A stretch of DNA of 64,000 bases from an uncultured Clostridia bacterium (GCA_934756675.1 CAKVLG010000003.1:55440-119439); one strand, 5' to 3'. Counted from the stretch's first letter, positions 21,925 to 29,834 are shown. The notes: generated by a model not told the origin, from the letters alone. Program-made: numbers and translations.

Positions 21925-23448
21925 TTATTTCATCATTTTTTTTACATTATCTGTACTAGACTTTTCCATCTTAAGTTTTAAGCCACTCTCAGATAAAGAA
22001 TAAACATGATCACATACTTCATTTATATATTTTCTATCATGCGATACGCTAATAATTGTACCATCATATTCTTTTAAAATAGCACGAATGACAGGGTTCG
22101 ACATTGGACTTAAATTACGTGTTGGTTCATCTAATATTAAACAATTATCTTTATCAATAACCATTTTTAAGATATAAAGCTTTGCTTGTTGTCCCCCACT
22201 TAACTCGCCTATCTTATGCATCATTTCGTTTGATGTAAATTTACAACACCCCATCAAGGTATAGCAAAATGTTTTTTGTTCCTTGTTACCACCAGGACAA
22301 AGGAAATCAATTGGGTATTCTTCAAAGTTCATCATTTCAGAATAATTTTGTGGCATATAACCGACTTTTATATTTTCTTTTTGTGTCACATTTTTGTATA
22401 TTTCTTTTAGAAGTGTTGTTTTTCCAACTCCGTTTGTTCCAGTAATCACAACTTTTTGCGGTCCGACAACTTTTAACTCAATGTCATGCGACAACTCTTT
22501 ATCTGGACACGACAATGTATTTAGTTGCAAATCACAAACAACTTTACTCTTAGGCATGTCAACTTCGTCAAAGAATAAACCTATAGCACTTTCGGTATCA
22601 ACGTAATCTGGTAATCCTTTCTTCTCTAAGCGTTCACGCTGAGCCACCAGTCTACGAACAACTTTCTCACCAGCACCAGCATCTATTAGTCTTTGTATTG
22701 TGCTCATTTTTTCGTTGTATAATGTTTCTTGTGCTTTTGCAATTCTATCTTGATTTATTTGACTACGTTTACGCATTAGTTCGTATTCTTTTAGTCCACC
22801 TTTAAAAACTGTGTAATGAAATTCGTTTTTTCTTTTTAATTGCTCAAAATGAACAATCATATTTGCCGTGTTTTCGATAAATGTTTCATCGTGAGAAACA
22901 AAAATAACTGGAACATTACATTTTTTAATAAAAGTTTCAATTACTTCAAGTGTTTGAATATCAACATCATTTGTAGGTTCATCAAATAAAAATATAGCTG
23001 GCGACATTTGTTTGATTTTTATTAGTTGTAATTTAACTTTCTCACCACCAGATAATGTTCCAATTAATTGATCACCGTCAAGCATGCTTGCTGGCAAACC
23101 AAATTCATGAAATGTACTCGCTATTTCACTAAATTCATTGTATTTATCATAGTCAACTTCACTATCTGGGTTATCCTTTAAAAAATAATCTCTTATGCAA
23201 TAATTATCCCAGCCATGATCGAGAAATTGGTGTAAATAACCAATTGGTTTTTCTATATTAATGTTACCTTCAACTGTGGCATAAGATGAGATATAATCTT
23301 TGTTAACTAATGCTTTGATAAATGTAGATTTACCGTTGCCTTCTTCACCAATCAAGGCAACTTTATCACCTTCTTGCACAAGTAGATTTAGACCCACAAT
23401 TAATTTTCTACCCTTTTTAGTGGTAATGTTTAAGTTGTCTATAATCAT
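21925..23448 (-). CDS. ABC-F family ATPase (third of three)
   Basis: 507 residues. Domain 1: Walker A GEEGNGKSTF, LSGGEKVKLQL, DEPTNDVDIQTLEV; domain 2: GTNGVGKTTLLKEI, LSGGQQAKLYIL and the variant Walker B region DEPTRNLSPMSNPVIRAIL. The inter-domain linker (about 220-300) is long and charged and includes RLIDAGAGEKVVRRLVAQRERL. It differs clearly from the other two ABC-F proteins here. The EPTRNLSP variant marks a Clostridia subgroup; whether it gives drug resistance is unknown. It follows a GNAT gene by 12 bases, so the two are co-transcribed. Confidence 0.88.
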   Translation of the reverse strand: MIIDNLNITTKKGRKLIVGLNLLVQEGDKVALIGEEGNGKSTFIKALVNKDYISSYATVEGNINIEKPIGYLHQFLDHGWDNYCIRDYFLKDNPDSEVDYDKYNEFSEIASTFHEFGLPASMLDGDQLIGTLSGGEKVKLQLIKIKQMSPAIFLFDEPTNDVDIQTLEVIETFIKKCNVPVIFVSHDETFIENTANMIVHFEQLKRKNEFHYTVFKGGLKEYELMRKRSQINQDRIAKAQETLYNEKMSTIQRLIDAGAGEKVVRRLVAQRERLEKKGLPDYVDTESAIGLFFDEVDMPKSKVVCDLQLNTLSCPDKELSHDIELKVVGPQKVVITGTNGVGKTTLLKEIYKNVTQKENIKVGYMPQNYSEMMNFEEYPIDFLCPGGNKEQKTFCYTLMGCCKFTSNEMMHKIGELSGGQQAKLYILKMVIDKDNCLILDEPTRNLSPMSNPVIRAILKEYDGTIISVSHDRKYINEVCDHVYSLSESGLKLKMEKSSTDNVKKMMK

Positions 23449-23460
23449 AAGTCACCTCCT

Positions 23461-24006
23461 TTATCTCTCTGGGGGTTTGTTTTCGTTTAGGCGGACGCTG
23501 AACATATTATATCCACAGTCGGTGCATTCTATATGCATGCCGTTTCGCTCCATTACTTTGCGGCTAAAATCGTTATGAGTGTTTACACTTGTGCAAACTT
23601 CGTCTACTTTACGATTAAAAATAAAATCCGCGTTTTTAATAATGGTGTGCATGATTGCATTGCCATAGCCTTTTCCCTGTTCATCTGGTCTTGTTAATAA
23701 ATGAAAGACGGCAAGAGTTGTTGATTTATCGTCGTATGTAACATGGTCAAGAACCACAGCGGCAACGTCTTTGTCATCTTCGTTAAACACAACAAAAGTA
23801 CCAAGCGTTTCTCTCTCTGTTGTAATTGGCGAGTAATTATCTAATAATTCAACAATATTTGGATAATAATTGAGCAGACCAAAAGTAAGATAGTTCTCTA
23901 CAGAATTTGGAAACCTACCCGCGTCTTTTTGCCAGTTATATAGCATGTGGCTGTGCAGAGCCTTGTTATATGGCACAAAATATACTTTTGGCAATTTTTC
24001 GTTCAT
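23461..24006 (-). CDS. GNAT family N-acetyltransferase
   Basis: 181 residues with the acetyl-CoA binding motif A RPDEQGKGYGNAIMHTIIKNA (glycine loop QGKGYG) and the following NTHNDFSRKVMERNGM typical of GNAT motif B. Substrate unknown. It precedes the third ABC-F gene by 12 bases; acetyltransferase plus ABC-F is a plausible self-protection pair, but that is inference. The start codon at 24006 lies six bases after a TATAAT box with no Shine-Dalgarno, suggesting a leaderless mRNA. Confidence 0.85.
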   Translation of the reverse strand: MNEKLPKVYFVPYNKALHSHMLYNWQKDAGRFPNSVENYLTFGLLNYYPNIVELLDNYSPITTERETLGTFVVFNEDDKDVAAVVLDHVTYDDKSTTLAVFHLLTRPDEQGKGYGNAIMHTIIKNADFIFNRKVDEVCTSVNTHNDFSRKVMERNGMHIECTDCGYNMFSVRLNENKPPER

Positions 24007-24012
24007 AGTTTA

Positions 24013-24041
24013 ATTATACAACGCTAAGACAAAATCTGCAA
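24013..24041 (-). promoter_or_regulatory. sigma-A promoter of GNAT-ABC-F, leaderless configuration
   Basis: Minus strand TTGCAG (24036-24041), 17 bases, TATAAT (24013-24018), then six bases and ATG. Confidence 0.7.
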
Positions 24042-24136
24042 GAGTTTCTTTTTTAACTTTTGTTTTGTTGCTTGCGGCTGCTATCCTGTTATTTTTAGTA
24101 TATTTTTGTTTTTTTTACTATACATTATCAATTTAG

Positions 24137-24165
24137 TTTTCAAAATACAAAAAAATGTGTATAAT
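24137..24165 (+). promoter_or_regulatory. probable sigma-A promoter of the PAP2 gene
   Basis: TTTTCA (24137-24142), 17 bases including a TGTG extension, TATAAT (24160-24165), 28 bases before the ATG. Confidence 0.6.
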
Positions 24166-24193
24166 ACATTTATAAAAGATTAAGTGGTGGTTT

Positions 24194-24931
24194 ATGAAAA
24201 AGAACAGTAAATTATTAGTTTCGATTATTTCATTTTGTTTATTTATAATTCTTACCATTTGCTTGCTATTTATCGACAGGCAAGCTGTTGGCCCAAACGG
24301 TTCAATTGTTGGACTTGCAACTATTAACAAGTGGTTCTCTGACCTAGTTGGCAGCAATAACATTCTTTATATCATAACAGACTGGGCAAGCATTTTACCA
24401 ATAGCTCTTGCTGTTTGCTATGCTGTTATCGGTGTTATTCAATGGATACAAAGAAAGAACTTAAAAAATGTTGATTCTAGTATTTTATTACTTGGCGCAT
24501 TCTATATCGGAATTTTCCTTGTTTACCTATTCTTTGAATTTGTTGTTGTAAACCGCAGACCAGTTTTGATTAATGGCGTGTTAGAAGCAAGTTTCCCTTC
24601 TTCTACAACGCTTTTAAGTATAACATTCTTGCTCCTTTCTATTTATCAAACAGACAGGCTTATCAAAAACAATGCAGCTAAAATAACTATCAAGGTTTGC
24701 TCACTTGTTTATATGTGGTTTTTGATAATTGGTAGAGTTATTGCTGGTGTACATTGGTTAACAGATATTTTAGCAGCAATTATGCTTGCTCTTGCAATTG
24801 TTTATTTGTATTACTATTTGTGCGATGTTATAAATGACAATCAAATAGTTTTAAATAGCAAACTTGCCAAAAAGGCAAACAAAGCCGCTATAAAATCATC
24901 TAAAAAGAAAGCAAAAGAACAAACATTATAA
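24194..24931 (+). CDS. PAP2-family membrane phosphatase (altered second motif)
   Basis: 245 residues with about six membrane helices and a basic C-terminal tail (KKANKAAIKSSKKKAKEQ). PAP2 enzymes remove phosphate from lipid phosphates such as undecaprenyl pyrophosphate or phosphatidate. Motif 1 is VNRRPVL, motif 2 is FPSSTT in place of the classical PSGH, so its His is missing, and motif 3 is GRVIAGVHWLTD with the nucleophile His and the Asp. Related PSST forms exist in Bacillota, but activity is less certain. Followed by a strong terminator; substrate unknown. Confidence 0.82.
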   Translation: MKKNSKLLVSIISFCLFIILTICLLFIDRQAVGPNGSIVGLATINKWFSDLVGSNNILYIITDWASILPIALAVCYAVIGVIQWIQRKNLKNVDSSILLLGAFYIGIFLVYLFFEFVVVNRRPVLINGVLEASFPSSTTLLSITFLLLSIYQTDRLIKNNAAKITIKVCSLVYMWFLIIGRVIAGVHWLTDILAAIMLALAIVYLYYYLCDVINDNQIVLNSKLAKKANKAAIKSSKKKAKEQTL

Positions 24932-24940
24932 GTAAAACAA

Positions 24941-24970
24941 AAAATACAACCATAGCGGTTGTATTTTTTT
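24941..24970. terminator. intrinsic terminator after the PAP2 gene
   Basis: AAAATACAACC - ATAGC - GGTTGTATTTT with a T-run; the A-run on the other side allows it to work on the minus strand as well. Confidence 0.88.
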
Positions 24971-25040
24971 ATGCACCTTTATCCTTTCTTCGTTCCAAAA
25001 AACAGTTCAATAATAAGGTTAAAAATCATCAAGGACAAGT

Positions 25041-25811
25041 TTAATTTTGTTCATCTTCATATTTATCTTCTTCTAATTCAACCGTACCTGCGACAACATC
25101 GCAAAGACCATTAGGAACAAGAAACTTAAATTTAATTACTTTTGATTTTGCATTCCAATTGACAAATGTAATCTCACCTAAGCTAATTTCATCAGTTTCT
25201 GCGGTTGTAACGCACGCAATATATCCACTATTAGAATTAATCTTTATTGTTTTACCTTGCAATTTATCTATTTTATTAAAAATAATCCCATTGTCATTTT
25301 CTGGGTCAGATAAAAGTGTGCCGTCAAAATAACCAAGTTCAATGTTAAACAAAAGGCTTTCGTAACCAATTACATCGTCATAATTTTTTGGCTTGCCTAC
25401 TAATTTTATTCCTTCGATATAAAAGCCCAAGTGGTAACCAGGTATGTCATTAAAGTCTTTCACGATGCCATATTTTCCTTTAGCAGAAAATTTGATTTTT
25501 TCTTTTACAAAATCAACATAGCCAACCTTGTTGTAACAATAATCGTCAACAGAAACATATTTAGAAATCAATTTTTTCACTTGCTCTTCATACAAAAACT
25601 CTTCGTTGTCTGCATTTTTAACTCTTCTTGCATTCACAACAATTTGCCATATGCAGCAAGGAACAAATATTAGAACACCAAGCACACCAGCAACCGCCAA
25701 ATTTTCTAATCTTGTGGAGCTAAACCCCAAATAAATAATAACACCAAACAGTGGCACACTTGTAGCAAGTGCAACAATCCATGCAATTAATGCTGTTTTA
25801 CTTTTCTCCAT
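25041..25811 (-). CDS. membrane protein of unknown function
   Basis: 256 residues. Two membrane helices at about residues 8-30 and 38-60, then a soluble domain of about 190 residues with predicted beta structure and an acidic end (VELEEDKYEDEQN). No family recognised. Starts with AGGAG at good spacing, twelve bases after the ferredoxin-like gene, so it is probably the last gene of nifS-PNPOx-ferredoxin-membrane protein. Function unknown; a link to iron-sulfur or redox work would be by context only. Confidence 0.6.
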   Translation of the reverse strand: MEKSKTALIAWIVALATSVPLFGVIIYLGFSSTRLENLAVAGVLGVLIFVPCCIWQIVVNARRVKNADNEEFLYEEQVKKLISKYVSVDDYCYNKVGYVDFVKEKIKFSAKGKYGIVKDFNDIPGYHLGFYIEGIKLVGKPKNYDDVIGYESLLFNIELGYFDGTLLSDPENDNGIIFNKIDKLQGKTIKINSNSGYIACVTTAETDEISLGEITFVNWNAKSKVIKFKFLVPNGLCDVVAGTVELEEDKYEDEQN

Positions 25812-25823
25812 ATCGCTCTCCTT

Positions 25824-26414
25824 TTATTTCAAATTATTAAACAACTTTTGTTTTTCACTCTCTTCAAAATAACCAGATATAATTTTATCAATTTTACCGT
25901 TTTTGCAAACTATTAAACTCGGAAATTCGGTTATACCAAACACACTAACATCATCACCTGCACCTAAAATACATCTAAAATATTTGTTAACATCACAATG
26001 TTCGATGATATCAGAATATCTAATAGATTTAAGCAAGCATTTGATGCTATCTTCGTCTATAACTTCAATCAAACAATTTTCTTGTTTAATTAAATTGCCT
26101 ATATCCGAAAAATCTATCATTACATTTTTATTGATAACATCACCACCATACCTATCAACAAATAAATCTTCTGGGCTTCTTGGGTCGTCTTCAATAGCTT
26201 GTTTTAATTCATCATATTCCTCTTTTGTTTTTGCAACACCTATCGCGCCAATTGGACATACTTTTTCGCACGCGCCACAAGATATGCATTTGCTGTTATC
26301 AATTTCTATTCTTTTTGTTTTTCCGTTATAAGTAAATGCTCCAACTGGACAAACACTAATGCCACCGCAAGCATTTGCTTGATCACAAATTTTATAATTA
26401 ATAATTGCTGCCAT
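25824..26414 (-). CDS. 4Fe-4S ferredoxin with C-terminal thioredoxin-like domain
   Basis: 196 residues. The N-terminal 60 residues are ferredoxin-like: a variant cluster motif CDQANACGGISVCPVGA (three Cys) and a canonical CISCGACEKVCPIGAI (four Cys). Residues about 110-196 look like a thioredoxin fold without the CxxC (TEFPSLIVCKNGKIDKIISG with the cis-Pro region). It lies in a gene group with a NifS-type desulfurase and a flavin-binding PNPOx protein, so an electron-carrier role in sulfur or Fe-S metabolism is a fair inference. There is no Shine-Dalgarno; a hairpin ends just before the ATG. Confidence 0.75.
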   Translation of the reverse strand: MAAIINYKICDQANACGGISVCPVGAFTYNGKTKRIEIDNSKCISCGACEKVCPIGAIGVAKTKEEYDELKQAIEDDPRSPEDLFVDRYGGDVINKNVMIDFSDIGNLIKQENCLIEVIDEDSIKCLLKSIRYSDIIEHCDVNKYFRCILGAGDDVSVFGITEFPSLIVCKNGKIDKIISGYFEESEKQKLFNNLK

Positions 26415-26418
26415 AAAA

Positions 26419-26441
26419 TTTTACTTCAAAAAGAAGTAAAA
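26419..26441 (-). promoter_or_regulatory. hairpin immediately before the ferredoxin start
   Basis: TTTTACTTC - TTTTT - GAAGTAAAA (nine pairs), ending five bases before the ATG at 26414. It may be a weak terminator of the upstream gene or a translation-control element; the following T stretch is only four bases. Confidence 0.45.
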
Positions 26442-26447
26442 CTTTAA

Positions 26448-26887
26448 CTAACCAACAAATTTATTAATTTCTAAAAGATTTGCAACAATTATTCCACTAA
26501 CCTTTAATCCTTCTGGTAATCGTTCTGTTTCTTCGTAATTTTTGATTTCTTCAAACAATTTACCTTGGGTTTCTAGTGTAGCAACAGCTGATATTTTATA
26601 TTGTGTGCTATTTAATGGATCACTAGGATTTACCTCATAAAAGTGTAAAAAGATATTAGGATTTTCTGCAACATTTTGTTTTGACACAACCATTTGAATA
26701 ACTGGAATAATAATTCTGCCATTTTCAAATCTCGAAGGTTCGACCATTGTGCAATGTGGAACGCCTTTTGCGCTCGCAGTTGCTAACATACAAACATCAA
26801 TTTTTTTTAAAATTTCAACTTGTTGATTAGTTAAAATTTTATTATCTCTTAGAAGGCTCCCCCCCCATTTATTTTGTTAGTTGTCAT
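26448..26887 (-). CDS. PNPOx-family flavin-binding protein, frameshifted in a G8 tract
   Basis: FMN-binding split-barrel family. The natural start is ATG at 26887, directly after the nifS stop with a strong AAGGAGG. Translation from there, MTTNKINGGGAF, meets a stop at once. In the other frame an open stretch LRDNKILTNQQVEILKKIDV joins directly to CMLATASAKGVPHC, exactly the usual N-terminus of this family. The two frames meet at eight G (26859-26866); nine G would restore one 146-residue protein. As it stands, only a 113-residue form from an internal ATG at 26789, lacking the first helix, could be made, and it has no good ribosome site. Phase variation, slippage or a sequencing error are all possible. 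Confidence 0.75.
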
Positions 26888-28018
26888 TTATTTTTCCTCC
26901 TTTATTTGTTTTAAATGATTTATAAAATAATCTATTTGTGAAATAGTAGTATTTTCGTCAATACTAACACGAATTGTGTTCTGCGGGTTTTTAACACCCA
27001 TACTTAAAAGAACATAACTTGGCTCACTACTTTCGCTATTACAAGCGCTACCCGTCGATACACATATTCCATATTTTTCAAGCTTAAACATAATCTCGTT
27101 ACCAGAAATATTTTGCATTGTTACACTTGTTGTATTTGGTATTCTTTCAACTTTTACAGCATTTATAATAGCACCACACGATAGCAATTGTTTTTCCAAA
27201 TATTGATTAATCTCTTTTAATTTTGTTTGCAAAGTCAAAAAATTTTGTTTTATATGTGTGCAAGCTTCACCAAGTGCAACAATTCCAAGTACATTTTCTG
27301 TTCCACCACGAAGTCCAAATTCTTGATGCCCTGCAATAAGTGGAACATAGTTTGTGGTATCTTTTATGTATAGCATACCAATGCCTTTTATGCAATGAAT
27401 CTTGTGCCCAGAAAATGAAATATAATCTGCATTAAGTTTTTGCACGTTTATTTCAACCTTACCAAGACCTTGCACGCAATCAATATGAAATTCAAAATTG
27501 TATTTATTTTTTAATTTTGCAACGAAGTTAACAACTTCATCTGTTAAAATAATTGTTCCAACTTCATTGTTTGCAAATTGAATAGAAACTAGGCATGTAT
27601 TGTTATCGACTTGTTTTTCCAATTGCTTTAAATCAATCTTACAATTTTCGTCAACATCTAAATAAACAACATTATACCCCTTTTTCTCTAATAGCTTACA
27701 ATATTCGAGCACAGAGCTATGTTCGACTTTTGTTGTAATTATTTTCTTTTTGCTTGGATATTTATTAATAGCACTATTAAAAGCCGAACAATTCCCCTCG
27801 CTTCCACCACTTACAAATATCAAATTGCTAGGGTTACAATTTACCAGTTCTGCACATTGTTTACGCGACTGTTCAACAATTTTTCGTATTTTTGTCCCAT
27901 GCTCATAAATAGAACTTGGATTACCAAATTGCAAATCTAAATATGGTTGCAAAGTTGCTTTAATATCACTATTCAGCTTTGTTGTCGCATTATTGTCTAA
28001 ATAAACAAACCTATTCAC
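26888..28018 (-). CDS. cysteine desulfurase (NifS-like, second copy)
   Basis: 376 residues. PLP Lys in SFSGHKIHCIKGIG and catalytic Cys in STGSACNSESSEPS; the N-terminus MNRFVYLDNNATTKLNSD is typical of the NifS/IscS fold. It starts with GTG at 28018, eleven bases after AAGGAG. A small overlapping ATG frame (four codons) lies between, so the GTG is the only sensible start. It differs from the thiI-linked desulfurase and heads the nifS-PNPOx-ferredoxin group, which suggests Fe-S assembly or selenium/sulfur delivery. Terminal sulfur acceptor unknown. Confidence 0.9.
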   Translation of the reverse strand: MNRFVYLDNNATTKLNSDIKATLQPYLDLQFGNPSSIYEHGTKIRKIVEQSRKQCAELVNCNPSNLIFVSGGSEGNCSAFNSAINKYPSKKKIITTKVEHSSVLEYCKLLEKKGYNVVYLDVDENCKIDLKQLEKQVDNNTCLVSIQFANNEVGTIILTDEVVNFVAKLKNKYNFEFHIDCVQGLGKVEINVQKLNADYISFSGHKIHCIKGIGMLYIKDTTNYVPLIAGHQEFGLRGGTENVLGIVALGEACTHIKQNFLTLQTKLKEINQYLEKQLLSCGAIINAVKVERIPNTTSVTMQNISGNEIMFKLEKYGICVSTGSACNSESSEPSYVLLSMGVKNPQNTIRVSIDENTTISQIDYFINHLKQIKEEK

Positions 28019-28174
28019 TACGCATTAAGCTCCTTTTGGATAATACACCATCAAAATCAAAACAAGTCACATTTTGCAATTCAATAATATAATATCTTTA
28101 TTGCAATTGTCAATTTATATCGCAAACACTAGCAGCAAAATATGTTTTTTGTGTCAAAGCGAACCCTGGGTCTA

Positions 28175-28238
28175 AGTCCCGCTTTGTAGCAAAACAAAAA
28201 GACGGACTTTTCCGTCTTTTTTTGGAGCTGATGGCGGG
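28175..28238. repeat. 64-bp direct repeat, copy 1 (contains tRNA-Thr 3' fragment and terminator)
   Basis: Identical over 64 bases to 28339-28402, 164 bases away; the identity extends about six more bases leftward with two mismatches. It contains a terminator hairpin (AAAGACGGA-CTTT-TCCGTCTTT) and, at 28223-28238, the last 16 bases of tRNA-Thr including the CCA. The tRNA body is missing in this copy. Confidence 0.9.
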
Positions 28239-28252
28239 GCGACGCGTTAAGA

Positions 28253-28273
28253 AAACAAGCCGGTGGCTTGTTT
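28253..28273. repeat. hairpin AAACAAGCC/GGCTTGTTT inside the repeat locus
   Basis: Perfect nine-pair stem with a three-base loop, followed by T on the plus strand. Between the two 64-bp repeats; further small palindromes are GTGC-TTTA-GCAC (about 28291-28302) and GGACCTTGGTCC (about 28326-28337). Confidence 0.7.
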
Positions 28274-28338
28274 TTAGCCAAAGCCTGGGAGTGCTTTAGC
28301 ACGGTCTGGGTGCGGGCAATGACGAGGACCTTGGTCCG

Positions 28339-28402
28339 AGTCCCGCTTTGTAGCAAAACAAAAAGACGGACTTTTCCGTCTTTTTTTGGAGCTGATGGCG
28401 GG
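28339..28402. repeat. 64-bp direct repeat, copy 2 (3' end and terminator of tRNA-Thr)
   Basis: The copy attached to the intact tRNA-Thr. Its hairpin with T-run on the minus strand (about 28361-28386) serves as the tRNA terminator. In addition GGTCCGAGTCCCGC at 28333-28346 is the exact inverse of GCGGGACTCGGACC at 28398-28411, the T-arm of the tRNA, so the terminator is framed by 14-bp inverted arms. Confidence 0.9.
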
Positions 28403-28462
28403 ACTCGGACCCGCGACCTGCTGATTACGAATCAGCTGCACTACCAACTGTGCTACATCAGC
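28387..28462 (-). tRNA. tRNA-Thr (anticodon CGT)
   Basis: 76 bases including CCA. Acceptor GCTGATG/CATCAGC, anticodon loop TTCGTAA in a GCTGA/TCAGC stem, T-loop with TCCGAGT. Second tRNA-Thr of the window. Confidence 0.95.
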
Positions 28463-28525
28463 AAAACTTATGGTAAGTTTATCACATTGCATCGCAAGTT
28501 GGCAATACATTTTTATAAGTTTGGC

Positions 28526-28555
28526 AAAAAAAATAAAAAGCAGGTGCACCCTGCT
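28526..28555 (-). terminator. intrinsic terminator of the rubrerythrin gene
   Basis: Minus strand AGCAGG - GTGCA - CCTGCT followed by TTTTTATTTTTTTT. Confidence 0.88.
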
Positions 28556-28556
28556 C

Positions 28557-29153
28557 TTATAGTGTATATTTTGATGGCAAAATAATTCGAAATACACCTT
28601 GTTCTGACTGACAAAGTGGACATTTTGTTGGAGCCTCGCTGCCACTGTGTTCATATCCGCATTCTGGACACACCCATTTTGTCGATTTTTCTTTTTTATA
28701 CATGGTTTTTTCTTTCATTTGATTATGAAGTTCCAAAAAGATTGCACTATGCTGAAGCTCTACCTTTTTTATTTTTTCCATAAGTTCCGCCTCGTCTGTG
28801 AAACCTTCTTTTTTTGCAACTTTTATATATTTTTCATAAGACTTAGAATCTTGTTTTTCATCGTCTGCCGCAAGCCTAAGATTCTCGCAGACGTCCCACT
28901 TTTCTTTGAATGGAAAACCACCAGAAATGTCGATATTATCAATCTGCTTTAAACCCGATTTTTGCAGAGCTGCATAAAGCATACGCGAATGCGTAAACTC
29001 TTGGTATGCAATCTTATCAACAATTGCTGCCAGTGCCTTATATCCATTGTATCTTGCGCCATACTCAATATACTCATACCTTGCCCTTGCTTGGCATTCT
29101 GCAGCAAACGCTGCCGCTAAATTTTTAAATGTTTCGCTATCTTCTAATTTCAT
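28557..29153 (-). CDS. rbr: rubrerythrin
   Basis: Non-heme di-iron peroxide-scavenging protein of anaerobes (198 residues). The N-terminal ferritin-like four-helix domain has the Glu/His ligands in ECQARARYEYIEYGA and VELQHSAIF; the C-terminal rubredoxin-like domain has WVCPECGYEHSG and CPLCQSEQGVF. The start at 29153 has AAGGGGG just upstream; longer in-frame starts have none. Monocistronic with its own terminator. Reduces hydrogen peroxide with electrons from rubredoxin or similar carriers, in keeping with an anaerobic lifestyle. Confidence 0.95.
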   Translation of the reverse strand: MKLEDSETFKNLAAAFAAECQARARYEYIEYGARYNGYKALAAIVDKIAYQEFTHSRMLYAALQKSGLKQIDNIDISGGFPFKEKWDVCENLRLAADDEKQDSKSYEKYIKVAKKEGFTDEAELMEKIKKVELQHSAIFLELHNQMKEKTMYKKEKSTKWVCPECGYEHSGSEAPTKCPLCQSEQGVFRIILPSKYTL

Positions 29154-29208
29154 AAAACCCCCTTGTTCCAATTGTGGGCAATATGAAAAAATATATACAT
29201 AAAAATGC

Positions 29209-29237
29209 AAAATAAAAAGTGCGATTGAAACGCACTT
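29209..29237 (-). terminator. intrinsic terminator after plsC
   Basis: Minus strand AAGTGCG - TTTCAAT - CGCACTT then TTTTATTTT. Confidence 0.88.
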
Positions 29238-29240
29238 ATA

Positions 29241-29834
29241 TTATTTTCTTAAAGCTTCAATTTTTTCAGCTAACAATTTTTCGTTTTTAGCGAGTTCTTC
29301 ACTCGTTAACTTCTTAGGGTTTTCGGCTTCTATATAAAAAGGCTCACCAATTATTAATTTGTTAATGCAAAATATTCTTGGTTTCTTTTTAAAAACCACC
29401 GGAACGATTGGAACGTTTGCCTTGCCAGCAAACACAATTGCCCCCGCTTTTACATCTTGCATTTGGTTAACGTTTTGCGTTTTATTACGTGTCCCTTCTG
29501 GGAAAATGCCAACTGGTTTATTATTTTTCAAAGTATTCATAACAGTTTTAAATGCCGTTATGTCGGCATTTTCGCGGTCTACCGGAATCATGCCAAACAC
29601 TTTTGTGAACATGAACTTTGAAAACTTAGATTTGCAAAGTTCTTTTTTACCAAGGAATGTCAAACGTTTGTAAAGCCTAATGTCAAGTATCACCGTATCC
29701 ATATTCGATGTATGATTTGCACAAAGGATATATCCTTGTTTCTTGGGTAAATTTTTTCGCCCTTTTACAATTGTTGGAAACAACAGCATGCAAGGAATAT
29801 ATATCAGCAAATATAAAATAACAAATAAAACCAT
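29241..29834 (-). CDS. plsC: 1-acyl-sn-glycerol-3-phosphate acyltransferase
   Basis: Membrane-associated acyltransferase (197 residues) making phosphatidic acid. Catalytic HX4D is HTSNMD, the phosphate-binding motif is FPEGTRN, and the third motif is VPIVPVVF. One N-terminal hydrophobic segment. Start at 29834 has AAGGAGGATTT directly upstream, nine bases after the BaiN-like gene. Confidence 0.93.
   Translation of the reverse strand: MVLFVILYLLIYIPCMLLFPTIVKGRKNLPKKQGYILCANHTSNMDTVILDIRLYKRLTFLGKKELCKSKFSKFMFTKVFGMIPVDRENADITAFKTVMNTLKNNKPVGIFPEGTRNKTQNVNQMQDVKAGAIVFAGKANVPIVPVVFKKKPRIFCINKLIIGEPFYIEAENPKKLTSEELAKNEKLLAEKIEALRK

Noticed and set aside
28019..28035. Four-codon ORF (ATG at about 28024) before nifS as a leader peptide
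   Set aside because: It overlaps the nifS GTG and is too short to judge; more likely the chance ATG between SD and the real start.
28129..28654. Several ORFs of 75-126 codons over the tRNA-Thr repeat locus, on both strands
   Set aside because: They arise from the duplicated tRNA 3' end and hairpins; they overlap the tRNA gene and each other and have no ribosome sites.
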